Source: an uncultured Actinomycetes bacterium
GTDB lineage: Bacteria > Actinomycetota > Actinomycetes > Nanopelagicales > Nanopelagicaceae
Length of the DNA: 8,772 nt
Direction of reading: 5' to 3'
Assembly: GCA_903827345.1 (NCBI GenBank)
Contig: CAIKID010000227.1
Coordinates: 1-8,772, forward strand
In this document: piece after piece, positions 1-6,246 of the stretch
Layout of the letters: each line of letters opens with the position of its first letter
Numbering within the stretch: position 1 is the first letter of the stretch
Notes under the pieces: model-generated
What the model was told of the DNA's origin: nothing
The model's database searches: none
The model's input: only the letters and a program-made list of their open reading frames with translations
Position numbers and translations under genes: made by a program

Positions 1-1249
1 CCTGAGGGATTGAAGATGCTTCCTCAGGGCTTAGTTCGTAGAGATCCTTATCGACAGGAAGAGCTGGCTCGATCTTGTTGATGATTCCATCAAGGCCGGC
101 CATCAACATTGCCGCGAAAGCTAGGTATGGGTTTGATGATGGATCTGGACAACGGAATTCGATGCGCTTTGCCTTTGGATTGGATCCGGTGATTGGGATA
201 CGGATACAAGCCGAGCGGTTACGAGCTGAGTAAACGAGGTTTACTGGAGCTTCATAGCCTGGAACTAGGCGGCGATATGAGTTAACGGTTGGGTTGGTGA
301 ACGCAAGAAGTGATGGAGCGTGCTTAAGCAGTCCGCCAACATACCAACGAGCCATATCTGAAAGATCGCCATAGCCCTCACCAAAGAACAGTGGGACGCC
401 ATCTTTCCAAAGTGATTGGTGAACGTGCATACCCGAACCGTTATCTCCGAAGAGTGGCTTTGGCATGAAGGTAGCGGTCTTGCCGCCTTCCCATGCAACG
501 TTCTTGATGATGTACTTAAACTTCATGAGGTCATCACCAGCATGCAAGATGTCGCTGAAGCGATAGTTGATCTCCATCTGCCCTGCGGTACCAACTTCAT
601 GGTGTGCGCGCTCTACTTGAAGTCCAACTTCCTCGAGCTTCATCACCATCTCATCGCGCAGGTCGTTGTACTGATCGGTTGGAGAGACAGGGAAATATCC
701 GCCCTTGATACGGGTGCGGTAGCCACGGTTGGGTGTGCCATCTGCATCCTTCACAATGCCGGTGTTCCAAGCGCCTTCGTATGAATCGATGTGGTGGAAA
801 GCTTCGTTGATTCCCGTTGAGAAGCGGACTGCGTCAAAGACGTAGAACTCTGCTTCTGGTGCGAAGAAGGCGGTATCTGCGATTCCTGTTGAACGCATGA
901 ACTCAACGGCCTTAGCAACGATTCCACGTGGGTCGCGGCTATAGGGGGAGTCATCGACTGGGTTATGAACGGAGAACAAGATGACGAGGGTCTTCTCTTT
1001 GCGGAATGGATCCACGAAAGCTGACTCTGGGACAGGGAGCAATTTCATATCTGATTCGTGAATCGCTTGGAAACCACGGATCGAAGAGCCATCAAACATC
1101 AGGCCATCGGTGAAGACTGCCTCGTCGAAGGATCCGGCAGGGACGTTGAAGTGATGCTGGATTCCGGGAAGGTCGATGAAGCGAACGTCGATGAGCTTTA
1201 CATCTTCTTTTTTGATAAAGGCAAAAATTTCTGCAGAATTCTTAAACAT
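1..1249 (-). CDS. glnA: Glutamine synthetase type I (5' part, truncated by window edge)
   Basis: ATP-dependent ligation of ammonia to glutamate, the central cytosolic step of nitrogen assimilation; the family forms dodecamers. I translated 416 codons from the ATG at 1249; about 60 C-terminal residues lie beyond the left edge, judging from the usual ~475-residue length. Visible signatures are FDGSSIRGF (52-60), the acidic APEAEFYVFD stretch (130-139), the phosphate/ATP-binding region KPLFGDNGSGMHVHQSLW (264-281) with two histidines, and SYRRLVPGYEAPVNLVYSAR (324-343). The motif KDLYELSPEE (401-410) matches the adenylylation loop of GSI-beta enzymes, so Tyr404 is the probable AMP-accepting residue; the first Pro of the usual LPPEE is Ser here. 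The start is supported by GGGAGA six bases upstream. The gene is divergent from the RDD gene. In mycobacteria glnA1 occupies the same place beside the lipB-lipA cluster. Confidence 0.97.
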   Translation of the reverse strand, partial: MFKNSAEIFAFIKKEDVKLIDVRFIDLPGIQHHFNVPAGSFDEAVFTDGLMFDGSSIRGFQAIHESDMKLLPVPESAFVDPFRKEKTLVILFSVHNPVDDSPYSRDPRGIVAKAVEFMRSTGIADTAFFAPEAEFYVFDAVRFSTGINEAFHHIDSYEGAWNTGIVKDADGTPNRGYRTRIKGGYFPVSPTDQYNDLRDEMVMKLEEVGLQVERAHHEVGTAGQMEINYRFSDILHAGDDLMKFKYIIKNVAWEGGKTATFMPKPLFGDNGSGMHVHQSLWKDGVPLFFGEGYGDLSDMARWYVGGLLKHAPSLLAFTNPTVNSYRRLVPGYEAPVNLVYSARNRSACIRIPITGSNPKAKRIEFRCPDPSSNPYLAFAAMLMAGLDGIINKIEPALPVDKDLYELSPEEASSIPQ

Positions 1250-1342
1250 TGTTCTCCCAATTCAGCCTGATCTGGCCAGATAGTTAAAGGGGGCGAGGCA
1301 CATCGACGGGCCACGTTATGGGCGCAATGTTACCCTTCAGCC
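1250..1342. promoter_or_regulatory. Divergent glnA / RDD-gene promoter region
   Basis: This 93-bp spacer separates the divergent starts of glnA (minus) and the RDD gene (plus), so it should hold both promoters. For the plus strand, TACCCT at 1331-1336 is a TANNNT-type -10 box six bases before the GTG at 1343, which would give a leaderless or near-leaderless transcript; no Shine-Dalgarno sequence precedes that GTG. For glnA, several TANNNT boxes exist on the minus strand (for example 1327-1332 and 1313-1318) and I cannot choose between them. Because glnA has a clear ribosome binding site near 1253-1258, its transcript should have a leader. The spacer also holds a perfect palindrome, listed separately. 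Promoter placement is inference from motif and spacing. Confidence 0.5.
1270..1281. repeat. 12-bp perfect palindrome upstream of glnA
   Basis: ATCTGGCCAGAT reads identically on both strands. It begins 21 bp upstream of the glnA start codon, inside the likely leader or promoter. Its size and position would suit a dimeric repressor site, or a short stem in the mRNA with no loop. It does not match the GlnR or AmtR box patterns I know. The function is unknown. Confidence 0.45.
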
Positions 1343-1693
1343 GTGCCAGATCAAGCCGGGTTTAACCGCAGATTCCTCGCCGTCCTCCTGGACTGGTTCA
1401 TGTGCCTGGGGATAGCCCACCTGATCGTGGGCAACCTAGCTGGGGGCGCCCAATTCCTGCCCCTGGTGATCTTCTTCGTTGAGGTTGGGCTCTTGACTGC
1501 CCTGCAAGGGGCCTCGGCGGGGCAACGAGTCCTGCGACTGCGAGTTGTGGACGCGTCGAACGGTGGACGAATTTCGGTCGGAAGGGCGATCCGTCGGACG
1601 CTATTTATCTGCCTAGTCTTTCCAGCGCTCTTCACTAAAGAGGGGCGCGGCTACCACGATTGGTTTACTCATTCGGTAGTGGTCAAGTCGTAA
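1343..1693 (+). CDS. RDD-family small integral membrane protein
   Basis: A 116-residue membrane protein starting at GTG 1343. RDD-family features are Arg9/Arg10 just before the first helix, Asp17 inside it (AVLLDWFM), the GQRVLRLRVVD segment (60-70) and the C-terminal HDWFTHSVVV (105-114). Hydrophobic segments lie at about 12-31, 38-57 and 85-97. The molecular role of most RDD proteins is unknown; transport and ion homeostasis have been suggested for some members. A small RDD protein next to glnA and the DUF4191 gene is also what I recall from mycobacteria (Rv2219A). The gene is divergent from glnA and convergent with the lipoprotein gene, 27 bp apart. Its GC content is near 60 % by hand count, against about 47 % for the neighbouring lipoprotein gene. 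No Shine-Dalgarno sequence is seen; a leaderless start is likely. Confidence 0.88.
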   Translation: MPDQAGFNRRFLAVLLDWFMCLGIAHLIVGNLAGGAQFLPLVIFFVEVGLLTALQGASAGQRVLRLRVVDASNGGRISVGRAIRRTLFICLVFPALFTKEGRGYHDWFTHSVVVKS

Positions 1694-1720
1694 CTTGCAC
1701 TTTTAAATCTCATCGCTTAA

Positions 1721-2209
1721 TTACTCCTTGAAATCGGCACCAATAACTTCTCCGATTTTCCAATTCGATGACTTAACGTCAGCGAGAGCATGGGTCACAG
1801 CGGAAATTCGATGATCTCCAGTCTTAACTCGATAAGTATCGACGACTGGAACGTTCTTGAAGGTAACCGCGAAATAGCAGATATTCCCGCTAGGGAAATT
1901 GGTAACTTTGGCTTCCTCTATTGCACTTTTTTGTAGAACTCCAGAATCCAAAGTAGCGGATGAGATCACTGAGTCATCTGGGCCAACCAAGTAGATCGGT
2001 GCCTCATGTTGGTAGTTAGCTCGTGAATCGCTCTCGGTGCAGTGTCCACTTGAGGTAGCAGTGAAATTATCTCCCCAAAGTTCCATACTCCAGAGCAATG
2101 TTCCTGGTTCGACCTTGCTCCCCGAAGAGTTGGATTCCGTACTACTACCGCAAGCGGTCAATCCCAGCAGTAAAAGCGGGGCGAGTAAAAGATATGCAGA
2201 TCGCTTCAT
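1721..2209 (-). CDS. Small secreted lipoprotein of unknown function
   Basis: A 162-residue protein with a lipoprotein signal peptide: MKR, a hydrophobic run at 6-16 and the lipobox LTAC (17-20), so Cys20 would be lipidated and the protein anchored to the outer face of the membrane. A Ser-rich tether follows (22-31). The body contains two more cysteines, Cys57 and Cys111, spaced for a possible disulfide. A C-terminal segment, VTFKNVPVVDTYRVKTGDHR (115-134), resembles the beta-strand domain of many uncharacterised actinobacterial lipoproteins; that likeness is from memory. I chose the ATG at 2209 because GGAG lies five bases upstream and the signal peptide then begins properly; a TTG at 2233 would add eight residues. 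It lies 20 bp after the DUF4191 gene and is probably the last gene of the lipB operon. No function can be assigned. Confidence 0.85.
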   Translation of the reverse strand: MKRSAYLLLAPLLLLGLTACGSSTESNSSGSKVEPGTLLWSMELWGDNFTATSSGHCTESDSRANYQHEAPIYLVGPDDSVISSATLDSGVLQKSAIEEAKVTNFPSGNICYFAVTFKNVPVVDTYRVKTGDHRISAVTHALADVKSSNWKIGEVIGADFKE

Positions 2210-2229
2210 CTTGACTCCATAGATTTTCC

Positions 2230-2889
2230 TCAACGCTTAGGTAATTTTACACCCTTTGGCATTGGACCTTTGGGGATTGGCATGGCCATTCCGCCAACTC
2301 CCTTAAGGCGGTTGCGAACCTCACGGAGCTGGGCCTTTGAAAGCTTCTTAGGGAACTTCTTCACTGCCTTCTGCAGCTTGCGAATAGGAACGGCACCGTC
2401 GTAGTTGCCGACGTAAATTTCAAGAACGGGAACACCCGGAACGAACCGCTCTACCTTCTTCTTCTCATCTTGCACTAAGGCGCGAACGGCAGGCGTTCCC
2501 TCGCCAACCAAGATAACCCCGGCGCGACCAACACTGCGATGGACCATATCCTGATTGCGCGATACGTTGACTGCTGGCGTCGTTGTGAATCCTTTGCGAA
2601 TCGACATCAAGACGCTGGCTCCGGCGCCAATCTGACCTTCGATTGAAGAGAATGCGGCGGTGTTGGCAAAACGGGTAAATGTGAAGAAGCCAGCGAGCAG
2701 CCCCAATGGAATTGCAAGTATTCCGAAATAGATCGGGTGACCGAGTCCAACGCCGGCGAAATACCCACCGACAATAACAAGAACGAAAATCAGAGCACAC
2801 CAGACATAAGCGAGAGGCTTCTCGCGACGAACTAACCCAAAGGCATCTTTGAGGACTGCCAATTGACCTTGCTTCTCTGGTTCAGCCAT
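2230..2889 (-). CDS. DUF4191 family membrane protein
   Basis: A 219-residue protein with two adjacent transmembrane segments at about 27-47 and 53-71, then a soluble part (72-219) ending in a very basic tail rich in Lys and Pro (171-219, ending KGPMPKGVKLPKR). The SSIEGQIGAG...LMSIRKGF...NVSRNQDMVHRSVGR pattern (81-122) and the GVILVGEG segment fit the actinobacterial DUF4191 family. In mycobacteria the corresponding gene (Rv2219) also follows lipA. The function is unknown; the topology suggests an inner-membrane protein with a cytoplasmic domain that could contact acidic partners. The start is well supported by AAGGAG seven bases before the ATG, which overlaps the acyltransferase stop by 8 bp (ATGGCTGA), indicating translational coupling. 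Confidence 0.92.
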   Translation of the reverse strand: MAEPEKQGQLAVLKDAFGLVRREKPLAYVWCALIFVLVIVGGYFAGVGLGHPIYFGILAIPLGLLAGFFTFTRFANTAAFSSIEGQIGAGASVLMSIRKGFTTTPAVNVSRNQDMVHRSVGRAGVILVGEGTPAVRALVQDEKKKVERFVPGVPVLEIYVGNYDGAVPIRKLQKAVKKFPKKLSKAQLREVRNRLKGVGGMAMPIPKGPMPKGVKLPKR

Positions 2890-3622
2890 TCTCTTGCTCC
2901 TTCATTTTTTGACGCTCTACGTGGAGTTGCTCGGAGGTAATTGCGGTGCCACCTAGGCGGGCGGGTGCCCACCACTGACCCTCATGAGAGTGAGGATAAT
3001 TGGATTGCACCGAATGTAAAAGTTCGAGCATCTTGACCTTCAGTTCCGCCTCGGCACGCTCAATATCCGAGCCCTTTGGAACGAGATAAGGCTGACCAAA
3101 GGCGATATGAACGGGGTGTTTGCGCCTTTTGAAATCTGGTTTGCGCTTCTTGGTGATGATTCGCTGACTACCCCATACGGCGACCGGAATAATGGGAACT
3201 CCTGCACCGATCGATAGCCGGATCGCACCTGACTTTAAATCTTCAATCTCAAAACTGCGAGAGATAGTTCCTTCGGGAAAGATGCCAACGATTTCGCCAG
3301 AGCGCAGGGCGCGAAGTGCCGCCACGAATGACGAAGAGCCACTTTCGCGGTCAACGCTAATGTGGTGCATCCCGCGCATCAAAGGACCAGCCACTTTGTG
3401 GTTAAAAATCTCTTTCTTTGCCATAAATCGGATGTAGCGCTTGGCGGGCAGCGCACCGGTTCCCACGAGTGCGAAATCCAAATAACCGATGTGGTTCATG
3501 CAGAGCACTGCACCACCCTGGCGTGGAAGATTTTCGACACCTTGGAAATCAAATTGAACGCCAAGATATTTCCAGAATGTTTTGATAGCAACAATTACTG
3601 GAGGATAAACGAGATCAGCCAC
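2882..3622 (-). CDS. 1-acylglycerol-3-phosphate acyltransferase family protein (PlsC-like)
   Basis: A 246-residue acyltransferase of the lysophosphatidic acid acyltransferase family, which adds a second acyl chain to lysophosphatidate in phospholipid synthesis at the membrane. The catalytic NHX4D motif is present as NHIGYLD (43-49), the substrate-binding motif as FPEGT (115-119), and the following block is GAIRLSIGAGVPIIPVAVWG (132-151). The N-terminus (about 5-20) is hydrophobic and could associate with the membrane. I chose the GTG at 3622: it overlaps the lipA stop by 8 bp (GTGGCTGA), the same arrangement as this gene's own junction with the next one, and the protein then begins as the family usually does. 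A TTG at 3688 would add 22 residues and overlap lipA by 74 bp. The exact acyl donor and acceptor are not determinable here; actinobacteria often carry several paralogues. Confidence 0.88.
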   Translation of the reverse strand: MADLVYPPVIVAIKTFWKYLGVQFDFQGVENLPRQGGAVLCMNHIGYLDFALVGTGALPAKRYIRFMAKKEIFNHKVAGPLMRGMHHISVDRESGSSSFVAALRALRSGEIVGIFPEGTISRSFEIEDLKSGAIRLSIGAGVPIIPVAVWGSQRIITKKRKPDFKRRKHPVHIAFGQPYLVPKGSDIERAEAELKVKMLELLHSVQSNYPHSHEGQWWAPARLGGTAITSEQLHVERQKMKEQENG

Positions 3623-4550
3623 GTAGGAGTGCCTTCTTCTCTTGTGCTTGCTTATAAAGACGACCGGCGCGGTAGCTAGAGCGAACAAGTGGGCCGCTCA
3701 TAACGCCGAGGAAACCAATATCTGTGGCTTCTTGGGATAGCTCAACAAACTCTGCTGGCTTCACCCAACGTACAACTGGGTGATGCTTTGGAGTAGGGCG
3801 CAGGTACTGAGTAATCGTGATCAGATCGCAGCCGGCCTCGTGCAGATCTACCAGGGCCTGGGTGACTTCTTCGCGGGTTTCACCCATGCCGAGAATCAAG
3901 TTGGATTTGGTCACTAAACCAAAGGCTTGGGCTTGCGATATAACATCGAGCGAACGGTCATATCTAAATGCAGGACGAATCTCTTTAAAGATGCGGGGGA
4001 CTGTCTCCAAATTATGAGCAAATACCTCAGGACGAGTCTCGAAAACTTCATTAAGAAGGTGCGGCTTGCCGCTGAAATCAGGGGCCAACATCTCTACGCC
4101 TGTTTCAGGATTGAGCTCGTGCACCGCACGGATTGTCTCGGCGTAGAGCCAAGCGCCTTCATCGGGCAGGTCATCGCGTGTAACGCCGGTGATGGTTGCA
4201 TAGCGGAGCTCCATCGAACGAACTGACTCGGCGACGCGACGTGGTTCATCGCGATCGAGTGGATCGGGCTTTCCAGTATCGATATTGCAGAAATCGCAGC
4301 GACGGGTGCACTTCTCGCCACCGATCAAGAAGGTGGCTTCGCGATCTTCCCAGCATTCGAAGATATTTGGGCAGGCGGCCTCTTGGCAGACGGTATGAAG
4401 ACCTTCGCGTACAACGAGTGAACGCAGTTGCGTGTACTCCGGACCCATGATGGCACGGGTCTTGATCCACTCTGGCTTTTTTTCGATAGGAACCGCGGCG
4501 TTACGCGCCTCGATACGAAGAAGTTTGCGACCTTCGGGAGCGAGCGTCAT
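3615..4550 (-). CDS. lipA: Lipoyl synthase (radical SAM)
   Basis: Inserts two sulfur atoms at C6 and C8 of protein-bound octanoyl groups to form lipoyl cofactors. The 311-residue length is normal. The auxiliary cluster ligands are Cys55, Cys60 and Cys66 (CX4CX5C), and the radical SAM cluster ligands are Cys81, Cys85 and Cys88 (CTRRCDFC, CX3CX2C). The C-terminal RSSY motif (290-293) supplies the conserved serine that ligates the auxiliary cluster. The GVTRDDLPDEGA segment (122-133) and YLRPTPKHHPVVRWVKPAEF (249-268) are typical. The ATG at 4550 overlaps the lipB stop as ATGA, and AAAGGTGAT lies immediately upstream, so translation is coupled to lipB. All catalytic residues are intact and the enzyme should be functional. 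Confidence 0.98.
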   Translation of the reverse strand: MTLAPEGRKLLRIEARNAAVPIEKKPEWIKTRAIMGPEYTQLRSLVVREGLHTVCQEAACPNIFECWEDREATFLIGGEKCTRRCDFCNIDTGKPDPLDRDEPRRVAESVRSMELRYATITGVTRDDLPDEGAWLYAETIRAVHELNPETGVEMLAPDFSGKPHLLNEVFETRPEVFAHNLETVPRIFKEIRPAFRYDRSLDVISQAQAFGLVTKSNLILGMGETREEVTQALVDLHEAGCDLITITQYLRPTPKHHPVVRWVKPAEFVELSQEATDIGFLGVMSGPLVRSSYRAGRLYKQAQEKKALLRG

Positions 4551-5203
4551 GAAATCACCTTTGTGAGAGCGGCCAGAATTTTGGATTCTACAAGAGGCGA
4601 AACCTCTTCAATAGTTATTTCACGACCGAGTTCCTTCGCCATCGATGTCACGCCCGTATCTGAATAACCGCAAGGAATGATCTTGTCGTAAGAGCTCAGG
4701 TCGGGGTTTACGTTGAGGGCGAAGCCGTGCATGGTTACGCCTTTAGCGACGCGCATTCCGATGGCGGCAATCTTGCGATCGCCTTTCTCGTCACGAATCC
4801 AAACTCCAGAGCGTTCGCAATATCGTTCGGCGGGAATTCCAAATTCGATACAGACTTCAATCAGCGCACTCTCGACTTCACGGACGAAACCGACAACATC
4901 GCTACGGTTTTTCAACTTAACGATGGGGTATCCCACGATCTGTCCCAGGCCATGCCATGTGATTTTGCCGCCGCGATCGACATCAATAACTGGGGTGCCA
5001 TCTAAGGGGCGATCTTCTGGCTTGGTCATGCGACCGGCCGTGTATACCGATGGGTGCTGCAAGAGAAAGAGAGTGTTCGGAGTGGTGCCAGCGATGATTG
5101 CCTCGACGGTGTCGCGCTGTAACTGCCAGGCCTCTTGATAGTCGAGGATACCGGCGTGAACCACGACGGTCTGATCGACCAAGGATCCAGCGGCAGTGCT
5201 CAT
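4547..5203 (-). CDS. lipB: Octanoyl-[ACP]:protein N-octanoyltransferase
   Basis: Transfers octanoate from octanoyl-ACP to the lysine of lipoyl domains, the first step of endogenous lipoate synthesis; LipA acts next. The 218-residue protein carries the signature RGGKITWHGLGQIVGYPI (77-94), the catalytic lysine Lys144 in RKIAAIGMRV, the MHGFALNVNPDL segment (158-169) and the catalytic cysteine Cys178 in IIPCGYSD. Lys144/Cys178 correspond to the Lys142/Cys176 pair I recall from the M. tuberculosis enzyme. One deviation is Leu86 in HGLGQ where most family members have Pro. It is the first gene of a minus-strand operon. The ATG at 5203 has no properly spaced Shine-Dalgarno sequence (AGGGG ends only two bases away), but TAGGCT sits seven bases upstream, suggesting a leaderless transcript. 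Confidence 0.97.
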   Translation of the reverse strand: MSTAAGSLVDQTVVVHAGILDYQEAWQLQRDTVEAIIAGTTPNTLFLLQHPSVYTAGRMTKPEDRPLDGTPVIDVDRGGKITWHGLGQIVGYPIVKLKNRSDVVGFVREVESALIEVCIEFGIPAERYCERSGVWIRDEKGDRKIAAIGMRVAKGVTMHGFALNVNPDLSSYDKIIPCGYSDTGVTSMAKELGREITIEEVSPLVESKILAALTKVIS

Positions 5204-5232
5204 AACCCCTAGCCTAATGTAGGTTTAACGCC
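5204..5232. promoter_or_regulatory. 29-bp divergent promoter between lipB and the oxidoreductase gene
   Basis: Only 29 bp separate the two divergent start codons, so both promoters must overlap here and extend into the opposite genes. Toward lipB, TAGGCT (5211-5216, read on the minus strand) lies seven bases before the ATG. Toward the oxidoreductase, TAGGTT (5220-5225) lies seven bases before the ATG, and TAATGT (5215-5220) is an alternative -10 box. These TANNNT boxes at leaderless spacing fit actinobacterial sigma-70 promoters. Neither gene has a well-spaced Shine-Dalgarno sequence. Because the boxes sit within a few bases of each other, the two promoters may exclude one another. This is inferred from motif and spacing alone. 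Confidence 0.55.
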
Positions 5233-6246
5233 ATGACACTCCGGGTAGGAATCTCAGGTTATGGCCTTGCGGGTCGCTATTTTCATGCTCCGTTGCTTAA
5301 AGGAGCGGGGTTTGAGATAGCTGGAGTCCTGACAACTAGCGAGGAACGCAGAGCGCATGCGCTAGCCGATTTTCCAGAGACGACGGTCGCCTTGAGCATG
5401 CCTGAACTCTTAGATCTGGGTCTGGACTTACTCGTTGTTGCCAGTGCCAACGTTGCACATGCCAGCGATGCAATCGCGGGGTTGCGTGCTGGTATTCCGG
5501 TAGTTGTTGATAAGCCGATGGGTCGCTCGTTGCAAGAGACGCAAGAGATCATTGATATCTCTAAGGAGATCGGTGTCACTGTCACTACATATTTTAACCG
5601 ACTCTTCGATAGCGACGCGTTGACTGTGAAGAAGATTCTCGTCGAAGGAACGCTGGGGAATATATTTCGCTTGGATTCACGTTTCGAGAAATTTAGACCC
5701 GGTTCAAATCCAAAGAGTTGGAGAGAGGCTAATAGCGTCGCAGATGGCGGCGGCAATTTACTCGACTTGGGTCCGCATCTGGTTTCACTTGCCCTCAATT
5801 GGTTTGGTCCTGCGGAAGTTGCCTATGCCTCTGTGCGAAGTATCCGAGGACTTGCAGATGATGACATCGTCATTAACTTGAAGCATGCAACTGGTGTGGA
5901 TTCATATCTTTCAGCGAGCTCAATCATTGGCGCTGGGGGTCCTCGTATTCGGCTATCCGGTACCAAAGGATCCTTGGTGATCAAGGAGTTAGATGATCAA
6001 GAAGCCCGCCTGCGCTTGGGTGAGTATCCGGCCGGGGGAGTCTGGACACCTCCTGCAATCACGGCAGCACAGATTTACCGCGGCGATGAGGTTATTGAAT
6101 ATCCAGGGGAGCCAGGAAATTATTCGCTCTTCTATACACAGGTAGAACAGGCAATATTGGGTAAATCTGCTTGGCCTGTAACTCCAGATGATGCTCTTGC
6201 GGTCGCAAAGATTATTGATCAAGCGCGCGCAATCTCTATTCGGTAA
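5233..6246 (+). CDS. Gfo/Idh/MocA family NAD(P)-dependent oxidoreductase
   Basis: A 337-residue dehydrogenase of the family that oxidises or reduces sugars, inositols or related substrates with NAD(P). The N-terminal Rossmann fold begins at residue 3 with GISGYGLAGRYFH (7-18, glycines 9, 11 and 14). The VVVDKPMGRSL segment (90-100) holds the conserved Lys94 of the usual EKP motif, here DKP. The second domain has GGGNLLDLGPHLV (172-184), with Asp178 and His182 as the probable catalytic pair. The substrate cannot be named from sequence. It is the only plus-strand gene between the lipB operon and the epimerase, and its stop codon lies inside the 3' end of the epimerase gene. A leaderless start at 5233 is likely. 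It has no obvious link to lipoate metabolism and interrupts an otherwise mycobacterial-like gene order. Confidence 0.92.
   Translation: MTLRVGISGYGLAGRYFHAPLLKGAGFEIAGVLTTSEERRAHALADFPETTVALSMPELLDLGLDLLVVASANVAHASDAIAGLRAGIPVVVDKPMGRSLQETQEIIDISKEIGVTVTTYFNRLFDSDALTVKKILVEGTLGNIFRLDSRFEKFRPGSNPKSWREANSVADGGGNLLDLGPHLVSLALNWFGPAEVAYASVRSIRGLADDDIVINLKHATGVDSYLSASSIIGAGGPRIRLSGTKGSLVIKELDDQEARLRLGEYPAGGVWTPPAITAAQIYRGDEVIEYPGEPGNYSLFYTQVEQAILGKSAWPVTPDDALAVAKIIDQARAISIR

Noticed and set aside
416..784. Plus-strand reading frame of about 122 residues
   Set aside because: It lies wholly opposite the conserved glnA coding sequence and shows no recognisable domain.
1268..1290. Possible AmtR site, CTAT-N6-AGAT, overlapping the palindrome
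   Set aside because: The right half-site differs from ATAG and the real symmetry centre is shifted by one base from an AmtR site.
1310..1342. Possible GlnR box: two GTTAY-like motifs upstream of glnA
   Set aside because: The motifs start 14 bp apart, not at the spacing of the GTNAC-N6-GAAAC box, and the second half-site does not match.
1694..1720. Possible bidirectional terminator between the RDD and lipoprotein genes
   Set aside because: The 27-bp spacer has no GC-rich inverted repeat followed by a T-run.
1721..2233. Longer form of the lipoprotein starting at TTG 2233
   Set aside because: The ATG at 2209 has GGAG at good spacing and gives a standard lipoprotein signal peptide.
2882..3688. 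Longer form of the acyltransferase starting at TTG 3688
   Set aside because: It would overlap lipA by 74 bp and add a basic, non-family N-terminus. The GTG at 3622 gives an 8-bp overlap of the same form as the next junction.
5283..5798. Minus-strand reading frame of about 171 residues
   Set aside because: It is antisense to the Rossmann domain of the oxidoreductase, with a composition typical of a shadow frame.
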